A DNA stretch of 64,000 nucleotides from Streptomyces buecherae (lineage in GTDB: Bacteria > Actinomycetota > Actinomycetes > Streptomycetales > Streptomycetaceae). A program made the position numbers and the translations under genes. Positions within the stretch are counted from its first letter, which is position 1, and each line of letters begins with the position of its first letter. The notes below the pieces were generated by a model, which worked only from the letters and a program-made list of their open reading frames with translations, searched no databases and had not been told where the DNA came from. Shown here in pieces: positions 35,631-44,410 of the stretch. The stretch is taken from positions 7,046,501-7,110,500 of the forward strand of contig NZ_CP060404.1 in NCBI RefSeq assembly GCF_014295035.1, given 5' to 3'.

Positions 35631-36791
35631 ATGACCAAAGGACCGGGAATCGGCCCCGGAACCGGGCTGGCGGCCGTGAGCACCGCGCTGCTCGCCATGA
35701 ACCGGCAGTTGGAGGTCCGCGACGTCCTCAAGACGATCGTCGTCTCCGCCCGCGAGCTGCTGAACGCCAGGTACGCGGCGCTCGGGGTCCCCGACGACCA
35801 CGGCGGCTTCGCACAGTTCGTCGTGGACGGCGTCAGCGAGAAGCAGTGGAAGGCCATCGGCCCGCTCCCGCGCCAGCACGGCATCCTCGCCGCGATGCTC
35901 AAGGACGCGACGCCGCAGCGCCTCGCCGACGTCCGCACCGACCCCCGGTTCGAGGGCTGGCCCGACGCCCACCCCGAGATGTCCGACTTCCTGGGCCTGC
36001 CCATCGCCGACGGCGACGAGGTCCTCGGCGCCCTCTTCCTCGCCAACAAGCAGTGCCCGAGGCCCACCGGCGGCTGCGGCTTCACCGCGGAGGACGAGGA
36101 ACTCCTGGGCATCCTCGCCCAGCACGCCGCCATCGCCCTCACCAACGCCCGGCTCTACGAGCGCAGCCGCGAGCTGACCATCGCGGGCGAACGCGCCCGC
36201 CTCGCGCACGAGCTGCACGACGCCGTCGCCCAGAAGCTGTTCTCGCTGCGCCTGACCGCCCAGGCCGCCACCGCCCTCGTGCACCGCGACCCCGACCGCG
36301 CCAGGAGCGAGCTCCAGCAGGTCACGGCGCTGGCCGCGGAGGCGGCCGACGAGTTGCGCGCCGCCGTGGTGGAGCTGCGCCCGGCCGCGCTCGACGAGGA
36401 CGGCCTCGTCGCCACGCTGCGTACCCAGACCCAGGTCCTCGACCGCGCCCAGAGCACCCGGGTCACCTTCTCCGCGCACGGCGTGCGCGCGCTGCCCTCC
36501 GCCCAGGAGGAGGCGCTGCTACGGGTCGCCCAGGAGGCCCTGCACAACGCGCTCCGGCACGCCGGGGCCTCCCGCGTCGAAGTCACGCTCGCTCGGCACG
36601 GCGCCAGCGGCGCGCTGCTGTCCGTACGCGACGACGGGCGGGGCTTCGACCCCTCGGCCGTCCGCCGCGCCGGCCGTCACCTCGGCCTGGTCTCCATGCG
36701 CGACCGGGCGGCGGCCGTCGGCGGCGCGCTCACCGTGGAATCCGCGCCCGGCAAGGGCACCCTGATCGAGATGGAGGTGCCCGGTGGCTGA
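35631..36791 (+). CDS. GAF-domain sensor histidine kinase (NarL-type partner)
   Basis: 386 residues. GAF domain about 10-175 (Cys at C142 and C151 in KQCPRPTGGCGF), HisKA_3 with the phospho-His in LAHELHDAVAQKLFSLRL (about 195-212), and HATPase_c with QEALHNALRHA, DDGRGFD and GLVSMRDRA. No membrane segment is predicted, so the GAF domain senses an internal signal; redox or gas sensing through haem occurs in this group but is not shown here. The response regulator gene overlaps it by 8 bp. Confidence 0.93.
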   Translation: MTKGPGIGPGTGLAAVSTALLAMNRQLEVRDVLKTIVVSARELLNARYAALGVPDDHGGFAQFVVDGVSEKQWKAIGPLPRQHGILAAMLKDATPQRLADVRTDPRFEGWPDAHPEMSDFLGLPIADGDEVLGALFLANKQCPRPTGGCGFTAEDEELLGILAQHAAIALTNARLYERSRELTIAGERARLAHELHDAVAQKLFSLRLTAQAATALVHRDPDRARSELQQVTALAAEAADELRAAVVELRPAALDEDGLVATLRTQTQVLDRAQSTRVTFSAHGVRALPSAQEEALLRVAQEALHNALRHAGASRVEVTLARHGASGALLSVRDDGRGFDPSAVRRAGRHLGLVSMRDRAAAVGGALTVESAPGKGTLIEMEVPGG

Positions 36792-37479
36792 GCCGGAGAG
36801 CACAGAGCAGACCGCGGCGGCCCACCCACCGCGCCCCGAACGCCAGCGCATCTCGGTGCTGCTCGTCGACGACCACCAGGTGGTACGCCGCGGGCTGCGC
36901 ACCTTCCTCGAGGTCCAGGACGACATCGAGGTGGTCGGCGAGGCGTCCGACGGCGCCGAGGGCGTGGCCCGCGCCGAGGAACTGCGCCCCGACGTCGTCC
37001 TGATGGACGTCAAGATGCCGGACACCGACGGGATCGAGGCGCTGCGCCGGCTGCGCGAGCTACAGAACCCGGCCCGCGTGCTGGTCGTGACCAGCTTCAC
37101 CGAGCAGCGCACCGTCGTCCCGGCCCTGCGCGCCGGCGCGGCCGGCTACGTGTACAAGGACGTGGACCCCGACGCCCTCGCCGGCGCCATCCGCTCGGTG
37201 TACGCCGGGCACGTGCTGCTCCAGCCGGAGGTGGCCGGGGCGCTGCTCTCGCAGGAGGAGGCGGGCGGCGGCCAGGGCCGCGGCGCCTCGCTCACCGACC
37301 GGGAGCGCGAGGTGCTGGCCCTGATCGCGGACGGCCGCTCCAACCGGGAGATCGCCCGCGCCCTGGTGCTCTCCGAGAAGACCGTGAAGACCCACGTCTC
37401 GAACATCCTGATGAAGCTCGACCTCGCCGACCGCACGCAGGCCGCCCTGTGGGCCGTCCGTCACGGGGTGGGCGACTGA
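36784..37479 (+). CDS. NarL/FixJ-type response regulator
   Basis: 231 residues from GTG 36784, overlapping the kinase gene. Receiver domain about 23-140 with the acidic pair in LLVDDHQVV, phospho-acceptor Asp in VVLMDVKMPDTDG and the Lys in GYVYKDVD. LuxR-type helix-turn-helix about 165-228 (LTDREREVLALIADG, EKTVKTHVSNILMKL). It is the cognate partner of the preceding kinase. A chaplin gene begins 116 bp downstream and may be a target. Confidence 0.95.
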   Translation: MAEPESTEQTAAAHPPRPERQRISVLLVDDHQVVRRGLRTFLEVQDDIEVVGEASDGAEGVARAEELRPDVVLMDVKMPDTDGIEALRRLRELQNPARVLVVTSFTEQRTVVPALRAGAAGYVYKDVDPDALAGAIRSVYAGHVLLQPEVAGALLSQEEAGGGQGRGASLTDREREVLALIADGRSNREIARALVLSEKTVKTHVSNILMKLDLADRTQAALWAVRHGVGD

Positions 37480-37595
37480 GAATTTCATACGGTCGTGTGA
37501 TCGACGGAGCGCAGGCGCAACTCCTCCGGCGGTTGGCCGTTCTCCAGTGCACGCCGCGGTGGTTCGCCGCGGCGAAAGCCGAGAAGGGTTCAGCA

Positions 37596-37835
37596 GTGAA
37601 GAACATCAAGAGGGCCGCCGCCGTAACGATCATGATGGGCGGCCTCGCCATGGCCGGGGCGGGCGTCGCGTCGGCCGACTCCGCGGCGCGGGGCGCGGCC
37701 ACGGCCTCGCCGGGCGTGGGCTCCGGCAACCAGGTCCAGGTCCCGGTGCACGTGCCGGTCAACGCCTGCGGCAACTCGGTGGACGTCGTCGGGGTTCTCA
37801 ACCCCACCTTCGGGAACTTCTGCACCAACATCTGA
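37596..37835 (+). CDS. Short chaplin
   Basis: 79 residues from GTG 37596 behind GAGAAGGG. Signal peptide about 1-27 (cleavage after ASA), then one chaplin domain (about 38-79: NQVQVPVHVPVNACGNSVDV and GVLNPTFGNFCTNI) with two Cys. Short chaplins assemble into amyloid-like fibres on aerial hyphae and spores and lower surface tension. The position next to a two-component pair resembles, from memory, chpE of S. coelicolor, but that protein is reported to lack the two Cys, so I leave the symbol open. Confidence 0.9.
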   Translation: MKNIKRAAAVTIMMGGLAMAGAGVASADSAARGAATASPGVGSGNQVQVPVHVPVNACGNSVDVVGVLNPTFGNFCTNI

Positions 37836-37938
37836 TCGCGGAACCGCGGCACTTCGGCGCTCCTGGTACGGGTCGATAACGGCCCGACCAGGGGCGCTAT
37901 CCACGCCCGCCGCCTTCCGCGCGCTTCTCCCAGCACCA

Positions 37939-37968
37939 CCGGCCCCGCGGCGACCGTCGCGGGGCCGG
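37939..37968. terminator. Bidirectional hairpin after the chaplin gene
   Basis: Arms starting CCGGCCCCGCG (37939) and ending at 37968 form a 13-bp stem with one wobble pair and a four-base loop. Confidence 0.85.
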
Positions 37969-38021
37969 ACCGCTTCGCCCGCCGACCGCCCCGACGGGCA
38001 AGGGGTGACCGGCCGGCGCGG

Positions 38022-38867
38022 CTACGCCTGCCGCAGCCGCTGCTCCACGTACGCGTTGTACGCGGCCACCTGGGCCCGGCGCGCCGTGCGTTCCACCGGG
38101 CGCAGCGCCTCGGAGCGCGCCGCGATCTCGGACGCGCTCACCGCGCCGCCGTGCTCCGGCCCGTACGCGATGTCCACCAACGCCCCCACCCGCTGCGCCA
38201 GCTCCAGCACGCGCACCGCGCGCGGCGGATAGCCCGGGGCCAGCACCTCGCGCCCCCGCTCGGCGCGCGCCCGGTACGCCTCCAGGGCCGCCGCCGCGAC
38301 CGGACCGGACCCCGCCACGTTCAGCCGGGCCAGCGCCTCCGTCGCCTCCCGCAGCGCCTCGGCCAGCTCCCGCTCCGCCTCGCCCAGCGACGGCACGTCG
38401 GCCGGCGGCGCCTCGCGCACCGGCAGACAGCGCCAGAGCACCTCGGTGTGCACGTCGCTCTCGGAGACCGGGCCGCCGTCCACGCCCACCTCCCGCGGCC
38501 CCGCCCGGTGGACGTCGGGCACCAGGCCGAGGCCCACGCCCACCGCGATGACCGCCTCCCCGGCCTCCAGCGCCCGCGCGTTGAACTCCGGCGGTCCGCT
38601 CAGCCCGAGCGGGTGCCCCGCCACGGGCAGCGCCACGCACAGGCCGGTGGCGCCCAGTGCGCGCAGCCGCCCTATCGCGAGGGTCAGGCCCACCGGCGCG
38701 GGGTCCGGCGCGGCGCCGGGCGGGGCGGATCTCTCCGGCAGGTCCACGACGCGGTGTGACGCATCCGTGCCGGTGATACGGTGCGCCGCGTCATCAGGTG
38801 AGACAAGTCCGGCAAGCAGGGCGTTTCCCCACGCGGCCAGGCGTCCTGAGCGAGGTTCGTCGAGCAT
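38022..38867 (-). CDS. Conserved Streptomyces protein of unknown function
   Basis: 281 residues. No signal peptide or membrane segment is evident. The N-terminal half has GLTLAIGRLRALGATGLCVALPVAGHPLGLSG-type segments, mostly strand and turn; the C-terminal third (about 165-281) is helical and rich in Ala, Arg and Glu. I recognise it only as a conserved actinobacterial protein. It is divergent from the ABC ATPase gene with 110 bp between starts. Function cannot be given. Confidence 0.7.
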   Translation of the reverse strand: MLDEPRSGRLAAWGNALLAGLVSPDDAAHRITGTDASHRVVDLPERSAPPGAAPDPAPVGLTLAIGRLRALGATGLCVALPVAGHPLGLSGPPEFNARALEAGEAVIAVGVGLGLVPDVHRAGPREVGVDGGPVSESDVHTEVLWRCLPVREAPPADVPSLGEAERELAEALREATEALARLNVAGSGPVAAAALEAYRARAERGREVLAPGYPPRAVRVLELAQRVGALVDIAYGPEHGGAVSASEIAARSEALRPVERTARRAQVAAYNAYVEQRLRQA

Positions 38868-38977
38868 GCCACCAGCCTAAGGACTGGCACCGACAACGGG
38901 TGGCGTAGGTTTTGACTGCGAGCTGTGCCCGCCGGCACACGCGACATGACGAGACTGCAATGGGAGACAACGCGCTC

Positions 38978-39769
38978 ATGAGCGATGTTCTGGAGCTGGT
39001 GGACGTATCCGTGGTCCGCGACGGCCGGGCTCTGGTGGACCATGTCTCGTGGTCGGTCGCCGAAGGGGAACGCTGGGTGATCCTCGGCCCCAACGGCGCG
39101 GGCAAGACGACGTTGCTCAACATCGCCTCCAGCTATCTCTTCCCCACCACCGGCGCGGTGCAGATCCTCGGCGAGAAGCTCGGCGGCGTCGACGTCTTCG
39201 AACTCCGCCCGCGCATCGGCATGGCCGGCATCGGCGTGGCCGACAAGCTGCCGCGCAGCCAGACGGTGCTGCAGACGGTCCTCACCGCCGCGTACGGCAT
39301 GACCGCCTCCTGGCGGGAGAGCTACGAGGCCGTGGACGAGGACCGCGCCCGCGCCTTCCTCGACCGGCTGGGCATGAGCGAGTACCTCGACCGCAAGTTC
39401 GGCACCCTCTCCGAGGGCGAGCGCAAGCGCACCCTGATCGCCCGCGCCATGATGACCGACCCCGAACTCCTGCTGCTCGACGAGCCCGCCGCCGGCCTCG
39501 ACCTCGGCGGGCGCGAGGACCTCGTACGCCGCCTCGGCCGGCTGGCCCGCGACCCGTACGCGCCCTCCATGATCATGGTCACGCACCACGTCGAGGAGAT
39601 CGCCCCCGGCTTCACCCACGTCCTGATGATCCGCCAGGGCGAGGTGCTGGCCGCCGGCCCCATGGAGACCGAGCTGAACTCCCGCAATCTCTCGCACTGC
39701 TTCGGGCTGCCGCTCGTGGTCGAGCGCCGGGGCGACCGGTGGACCGCGCAGGGCCTGCCGCTGAAGTGA
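38978..39769 (+). CDS. ABC transporter ATP-binding protein (no adjacent permease)
   Basis: 263 residues from ATG 38978 (SDVLELVDVSVVRDG), with GGGAG upstream; ATG 38960 is the alternative. Walker A GPNGAGKTT (about 38-46), signature LSEGERKR (about 146-153), Walker B LLLLDEP (about 165-171) and the switch His in MVTHHVEE. No membrane component follows, so it resembles the ModF/YlmA type of orphan ATPases, which may act in transport or on ribosomes. A weaker hairpin (39784-39815) follows the stop. Confidence 0.9.
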   Translation: MSDVLELVDVSVVRDGRALVDHVSWSVAEGERWVILGPNGAGKTTLLNIASSYLFPTTGAVQILGEKLGGVDVFELRPRIGMAGIGVADKLPRSQTVLQTVLTAAYGMTASWRESYEAVDEDRARAFLDRLGMSEYLDRKFGTLSEGERKRTLIARAMMTDPELLLLDEPAAGLDLGGREDLVRRLGRLARDPYAPSMIMVTHHVEEIAPGFTHVLMIRQGEVLAAGPMETELNSRNLSHCFGLPLVVERRGDRWTAQGLPLK

Positions 39770-39783
39770 CCCGACGCCGGTAG

Positions 39784-39815
39784 CGGCCCCGTCGCCGCGG
39801 CGGAGCGCGGGGCCG
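39784..39815 (+). terminator. Possible hairpin after the ABC ATPase
   Basis: Arms CGGCCCCG (39784-39791) and CGGGGCCG (39808-39815). Confidence 0.5.
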
Positions 39816-39897
39816 AGGTCCGTGCACCGGACAGCGGTCGACTCACGATGGCGTGGAGTGAGCGGTCCCCTGTCCCCGGTGCGGGCCGAGAACTACC

Positions 39898-40329
39898 ATG
39901 AACCACGTGGACGCATGGGTGTGGTGGCTGATCGCCGCCGTCGGACTGGGAATTCCTCTCGTACTGACGGCGATGCCCGAGTTCGGGATGTTCGCCGTGG
40001 GCGCCGTCGCTGGCGCGATCACCGCCGCGCTGGGTGGTGGCATCGTGCTCCAAGTCGTCGTCTTCGTCGTCGTCTCGGTCGCCCTCGTGGCCGTCGTACG
40101 CCCGATAGCCGCGCGCAACCGATCCCAACGCCCCGCGCACGCCAGCGGAATCGACGCCCTGAAGGGTCGTCAGGCCGTCGTGCTTGAGCGCGTTGACGGT
40201 GACGGGGGACGCATCAAACTCGCGGGCGAGGTCTGGTCCGCCCGTGCCTTCGACACAGGTCAGGCGTACGAGCCGGGCCAGCAGGTCGATGTGGTGGAGA
40301 TCGACGGAGCAACGGCCGTCGTGATGTGA
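39898..40329 (+). CDS. NfeD family protein
   Basis: 143 residues. Three hydrophobic segments (about 8-26, 28-48 and 50-70) are followed by a C-terminal OB-fold (about 85-143, LKGRQAVVLERVDGDGGRIKL). This short form (NfeD1b) always pairs with SPFH proteins, and the SPFH gene follows 120 bp downstream. It probably forms part of a membrane microdomain. GTG 39907 is a possible alternative start. Confidence 0.9.
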   Translation: MNHVDAWVWWLIAAVGLGIPLVLTAMPEFGMFAVGAVAGAITAALGGGIVLQVVVFVVVSVALVAVVRPIAARNRSQRPAHASGIDALKGRQAVVLERVDGDGGRIKLAGEVWSARAFDTGQAYEPGQQVDVVEIDGATAVVM

Positions 40330-40449
40330 GCCGTACGCGTGGGGCGGAGGCCGCCGTCAGAGCGGCGGCGAAGCTGCGCGGCGGTGCGCTGATCTGACAG
40401 ACTCACCTATCCAAGATCGACCGACAACCGAAGGGCACGGGGAGCCACT

Positions 40450-41400
40450 GTGGAACCGATCATCATCGTCCTGATCATCCTGGTGGTGCTCGTGTTCATC
40501 GCCCTGATCAAGACGATCCAGGTCATCCCGCAAGCCAGCGCGGCCATCGTCGAACGCTTCGGGCGCTACACGCGGACCCTCAACGCCGGGCTGAACATCG
40601 TCGTCCCGTTCATCGACTCCGTCCGCAACCGCGTCGACCTGCGCGAGCAGGTGGTCCCCTTCCCGCCGCAGCCGGTGATCACCCAGGACAACCTGGTGGT
40701 CAACATCGACACGGTCATCTACTACCAGGTCACCGACGCCCGCGCGGCCACCTACGAGGTCGCCAGCTACATCCAGGCCATCGAGCAGCTCACCGTCACC
40801 ACGCTGCGCAACATCATCGGCGGCATGGACCTGGAGCGGACCCTGACCTCCCGCGAGGAGATCAACGCGGCCCTGCGCGGCGTGCTCGACGAGGCCACCG
40901 GCAAGTGGGGCATCCGCGTCAACCGCGTCGAGCTCAAGGCGATCGAGCCGCCGACCTCCATCCAGGACTCGATGGAGAAGCAGATGCGCGCCGACCGTGA
41001 CAAGCGCGCCGCGATCCTCCAGGCCGAGGGTGTCCGGCAGTCGGAGATCCTCCGCGCCGAGGGTGAGAAGCAGTCCTCCATCCTCCGCGCCGAAGGTGAG
41101 GCCAAGGCCGCCGCGCTGCGCGCCGAGGGTGAGGCACAGGCGATCCGTACGGTCTTCGAGTCCATCCACGCCGGCGACCCGGACCAGAAGCTGCTCTCGT
41201 ACCAGTACCTCCAGATGCTGCCGAAGATCGCCGAAGGCGATGCCAACAAGCTCTGGATCGTGCCCAGCGAGATCGGCGACGCCCTCAAGGGCCTCGGCGG
41301 CGCGCTCGGCAACTTCGGCCCGGGCGGCGGTGGCAACGGCGGCGGTGGCGGTACGGAGGCCGCGCCCGCCCCGCGTCGCGAACAGCCCAGGATCGACTGA
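40450..41400 (+). CDS. SPFH/band 7 domain protein (stomatin-like)
   Basis: 316 residues from GTG 40450 behind GGGGAG. N-terminal membrane anchor (about 2-20), SPFH domain (about 24-180, VPQASAAIVERFGRY-like IPQASAAIVERFGRY), then a coiled coil with near-repeats of the 11-residue unit around ILRAEGE (about 193-230) and a Gly/Pro-rich tail. SPFH proteins form large membrane rings and scaffold lipid microdomains. The NfeD partner is adjacent. Confidence 0.93.
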   Translation: MEPIIIVLIILVVLVFIALIKTIQVIPQASAAIVERFGRYTRTLNAGLNIVVPFIDSVRNRVDLREQVVPFPPQPVITQDNLVVNIDTVIYYQVTDARAATYEVASYIQAIEQLTVTTLRNIIGGMDLERTLTSREEINAALRGVLDEATGKWGIRVNRVELKAIEPPTSIQDSMEKQMRADRDKRAAILQAEGVRQSEILRAEGEKQSSILRAEGEAKAAALRAEGEAQAIRTVFESIHAGDPDQKLLSYQYLQMLPKIAEGDANKLWIVPSEIGDALKGLGGALGNFGPGGGGNGGGGGTEAAPAPRREQPRID

Positions 41401-41440
41401 CCGGCGCCCCACGGCAGTGGGGACACGAGGGACAGTGAGG

Positions 41441-41475
41441 CGCGGGGCCCCGGCGTTCGACGTCGGGGCCCCGCG
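41441..41475. terminator. Bidirectional hairpin, SPFH / HNH
   Basis: Arms of 12 bp around GCGGGGCCCCG (from 41441) and CGGGGCCCCGC (to 41475), with extra pairs next to the loop. Confidence 0.85.
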
Positions 41476-41512
41476 CCATGTCGCGCGCCATGTCCGCACT
41501 CTGGGCGCGGGC

Positions 41513-42016
41513 TCAGGCAGGCACCGGCAGCCAGTCCGGCAGCGCACCCCGCCCCGTGCCCCCGAGCGCCAGCACCAGCGCGTCCGACGGCGACGGCTCG
41601 TACGGCGTACGCAGCAGCCGCATCCCCGCCTGCTCCGGCGTACGGTCCGCCTTGCGGTGATTGTCCTCCGCACACGAAGCGACGGTATTCAGCCAGGTAT
41701 CACCGCCCCCGCGCGACCGTGGCACCACATGGTCCACGGTCGTCGCCCGGCGACCGCAGTACGCGCACCGGTGCCGGTCCCTGACCAGCACCCCGCGCCG
41801 CGACCACGGCGCCCGTCTTCGAAACGGCACCCGTACGTACCGGCTCAGCCTGATCACCCGCGGCATGGGCAACTCCACCGTGGCGGCCCGCACCCGCAGC
41901 TCCGGGTGGGCCTGCTCGACCACGGCCTTCTCCTGTAGCACCAACACCACCGCACGCCGCAGCGTCACCGTCGACAGCGGCTCGAAGCTGGCGTTGAGCA
42001 CCAGAGTCTCGCGCAT
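41513..42016 (-). CDS. HNH endonuclease
   Basis: 167 residues from ATG 42016 behind GGGAGG. The start RETLVLNASFEPLSTV and the zinc/HNH core CAYCGRRATTVDHVVPRSRGG (about 90-110), NTVASC and NHRKAD define the family. Genes of this type are widespread in actinobacteria as single genes without a partner methylase, so a restriction role is not supported; repair or another DNA task is possible. Confidence 0.9.
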   Translation of the reverse strand: MRETLVLNASFEPLSTVTLRRAVVLVLQEKAVVEQAHPELRVRAATVELPMPRVIRLSRYVRVPFRRRAPWSRRGVLVRDRHRCAYCGRRATTVDHVVPRSRGGGDTWLNTVASCAEDNHRKADRTPEQAGMRLLRTPYEPSPSDALVLALGGTGRGALPDWLPVPA

Positions 42017-42343
42017 CCCCCACACCTCCCGCGTCCGGCCTGCCCCCTTCGGGCACGGCACAACTCTGGACGCGCGAGCGGGGGAGGACAACGCAATTTC
42101 ACGCGCGATCCCGCGCGCGAGGGCCGCTCGGCACCCGCCCCGACCTCCCGAACTCCCGCACACCGCCCCGGAGATGGGCCACCGCACCCCCGGCCCACCG
42201 CACCCTGAGCCCGCTCGCGTGGCGCGGGTCCGGGACACGCGAGCGGGGCGGACCCACCCGGGCCCGCCCCTCACACCGCTCACCGCCCGCCCCGGTCGGC
42301 CGAGCGACTCCGCGCCCGGCCCACTCCCGCGGGGCGGCGTCAC
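42017..42343. other. Intergenic region, HNH / PEBP
   Basis: 327 bp of C-rich DNA between two minus-strand genes. It must carry the HNH promoter near 42020-42110. No gene or strong hairpin is seen. Confidence 0.5.
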
Positions 42344-42883
42344 TCAGCCCTCGGAGGGCGCCTCGTACTCGCCGATCAACTGGGCGCGCCCCAGCGTGTG
42401 GAAGCGCAGGTTGAAGCCCACCACGGCCGGCGACGCGTCCGCGTCCGGGCCCAGCTTCTCGGTGTCCACGGCGTACACCGTGAACACGTAGCGGTGTGAG
42501 CCGTCACCCGGCGGCGGCGCGGCGCCACCGAAGTCCCGGGTGCCGTAGTCGTTCCGTACGTGCACCGCCCCCGCCGGCAGCCCGGGGAAGCCTTCGCTGC
42601 CCGCGCCGGCGGACAGCTCGGTCACGTCGGCCGGGATGTCGAAGAGCGACCAGTGCCAGAACCCGCTGCCGGTCGGCGCGTCCGGGTCGAAGCAGGTGAC
42701 GGCGAAGCTCTTCGTCCCCTCGGGAAAGCCCGACCAGCGCAGGTGCGGCGAGCGGTTGCCGCCGCTGAACACCTGGTCGTCCTTCAGCACACCGCCGTGG
42801 GTCACGTCGTCGCTCTGCACGGTGAACGAGGGCACCGCGGGGTGGAAGTCATGGGGGAGCGGGCGCCGGTTCTGCTCGGACAC
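42344..42883 (-). CDS. YbhB/YbcL (PEBP) family protein
   Basis: 179 residues, no signal peptide. PEBP landmarks: SPHLRWSGFPEGTKSFAVTCFDPDAPTGSGFWHW-type ligand-site segments (about 44-78, including CFDPDAPTGSGFWHW) and DYGTRDFGGAAPPPGDGSHRY (about 112-132). The fold binds anionic ligands; bacterial roles are unknown. It is divergent from the barstar-like gene by 91 bp. Confidence 0.92.
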   Translation of the reverse strand: MSEQNRRPLPHDFHPAVPSFTVQSDDVTHGGVLKDDQVFSGGNRSPHLRWSGFPEGTKSFAVTCFDPDAPTGSGFWHWSLFDIPADVTELSAGAGSEGFPGLPAGAVHVRNDYGTRDFGGAAPPPGDGSHRYVFTVYAVDTEKLGPDADASPAVVGFNLRFHTLGRAQLIGEYEAPSEG

Positions 42884-42974
42884 GTCGAATCCTCTCTGCT
42901 CGGCTCACGCGACTGTGCGATCACGGCCAGCGTAGCGAGATCGTCCGCCGCGGGCGGGCGCGCGGGCTGCGACG

Positions 42975-43325
42975 ATGTCCCACATGACCGCATCTGAGCC
43001 CGGCACCCCCAGCACCGGCCCGCACCGTGCGGAACTCGACCTCGACGGCGTGCGCGACGAGCCGACGTTCCTCGACCGCTGCGCCCGTGACCTGGCCCTC
43101 CCCGAGTGGTTCGGCCACAACTGGGACGCCCTCGACGACTGCCTGCGCGACCTGTCCTGGTGGGGGCGGCCCAACGGCTACGAGATCCGGATACGCGGCT
43201 GGCAGCGGTTCCGCGCCGCCGCCCCCGAAACGGCCCGCACCGCGGCCGACGTGCTGGCGGACGCCATCGAGTACTGGGCGCCCGGGGACACGCCGCTGAC
43301 GGTGACCTTCGACGACCAGGAGTAG
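42975..43325 (+). CDS. Barstar family protein
   Basis: 116 residues; ATG 42984 is an equally possible start. The barstar core is visible: FLDRCARDLALPEWFGHNWDALDDCLRDL (about 32-60, PEWFGHNWDALDDCL). Barstar inhibits the RNase barnase. No barnase-like gene is adjacent, so it may act on a ribonuclease encoded elsewhere or have another role. Confidence 0.88.
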   Translation: MSHMTASEPGTPSTGPHRAELDLDGVRDEPTFLDRCARDLALPEWFGHNWDALDDCLRDLSWWGRPNGYEIRIRGWQRFRAAAPETARTAADVLADAIEYWAPGDTPLTVTFDDQE

Positions 43326-43354
43326 GCCGGCCCCGGAAACCGGCGCGCACACGA

Positions 43355-43397
43355 CGCGCGGGGCGTGCCCCGACCCGGTCGGCGCACGCCCCGCGCG
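43355..43397. terminator. Bidirectional hairpin, barstar / Spo0M
   Basis: Perfect 14-bp arms (43355-43368 and 43384-43397) between convergent genes. Confidence 0.88.
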
Positions 43398-43457
43398 ACA
43401 CCCGGACAACGGGCGCGTCGCCGACGTCAGAGGCTCACGGCCAGCACCGTGGCGACG

Positions 43458-44240
43458 TCAGAGCCAGTTGCGCTTGCCGCCCACGTCGGCCAGCCACTGG
43501 TTGAGGTAGGCCGCCCAGTCGGTGCCCTGGTAGTTGGACAGCTCCACCGTGAAGGCGCGGTAGGAGTCGCTGCCCTCGGTGAACAGACCGGGCTTCTTGT
43601 CCATCTCCAGTACGACGTCCATCGACCGGTCGTCGGCGATGAAGGTCAGCTCGACCTGGTTCAGCCCCCGGTACTGCTGCGGGGCGTAGAACTCGATCTC
43701 CTGGTAGAAGGGGAGCCGCTGCCGCGTGCCGCGGATGTGACCGCGCTCCAGGTCGGCACTCTTGAAGCTGAAGCCCAGACTCCCGAACGCGTCGAGAATG
43801 GCCTGCTGGGCGGGGAGCGGGTGCACGCTGATCGGGTCGAGGTCGCTGCTGTCGACGGCCCGGGCGATGGCCAGCTCCGTGGTCACCCCGATGTTCATGC
43901 CGGTGAGGTGACGCCCCAGGAACGTCGTCACCGGCGTCTCCCACGGGACCTCCAGCGCGAACTGCACGGCGTGCACCGCGCCGGGCTGCACCTCGAAGGC
44001 CCCGCCGAGGGTCTGCTTGGTGAACTCGATGTCCTGCTTGGTCTCCTGGTCGTTGCCCTCGACCTCGACCCTGGCCTGGAGCCCGACGGAGAGCCCCTCG
44101 ATCTGCTGAGCCGCGGAACCACCCTGGATGCGGACCTCGCCCTGGACCACGCCGCCGGGTACGACGTTCTCCTCGGTGAGCACCGTCTCCACCGAGGCGC
44201 CGCCGGCCCCCAGGCTCGCGAGCAGCTTCTTGAAGCCCAT
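43458..44240 (-). CDS. Sporulation-control protein Spo0M
   Basis: 260 residues. The arrestin-like N-terminal domain (about 1-130, opening MGFKKLLASLGAGGASVETV) and the C-terminal region with QEIEFYAPQQYRG and DVVLEMDKKPG match Spo0M. In Bacillus it affects entry into sporulation through an unknown mechanism; Streptomyces members are common. It is divergent from the DNA glycosylase gene with about 170 bp between. Confidence 0.9.
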   Translation of the reverse strand: MGFKKLLASLGAGGASVETVLTEENVVPGGVVQGEVRIQGGSAAQQIEGLSVGLQARVEVEGNDQETKQDIEFTKQTLGGAFEVQPGAVHAVQFALEVPWETPVTTFLGRHLTGMNIGVTTELAIARAVDSSDLDPISVHPLPAQQAILDAFGSLGFSFKSADLERGHIRGTRQRLPFYQEIEFYAPQQYRGLNQVELTFIADDRSMDVVLEMDKKPGLFTEGSDSYRAFTVELSNYQGTDWAAYLNQWLADVGGKRNWL

Positions 44241-44410
44241 GTTCTTCCTCCCCAGGACGCGACGGACTCTCGTCGCCTCATCGTGATGTGTATCGATCGG
44301 CTCGATCGGTACTCACGCGAAACCGTGTCGGCCGGTTCCGCGCCACACACCCTGGCAGCTCGCCGCGCGCACTCCAAGGTTCGCACCGCGGTCCCGTACC
44401 CTCGGAGCGC

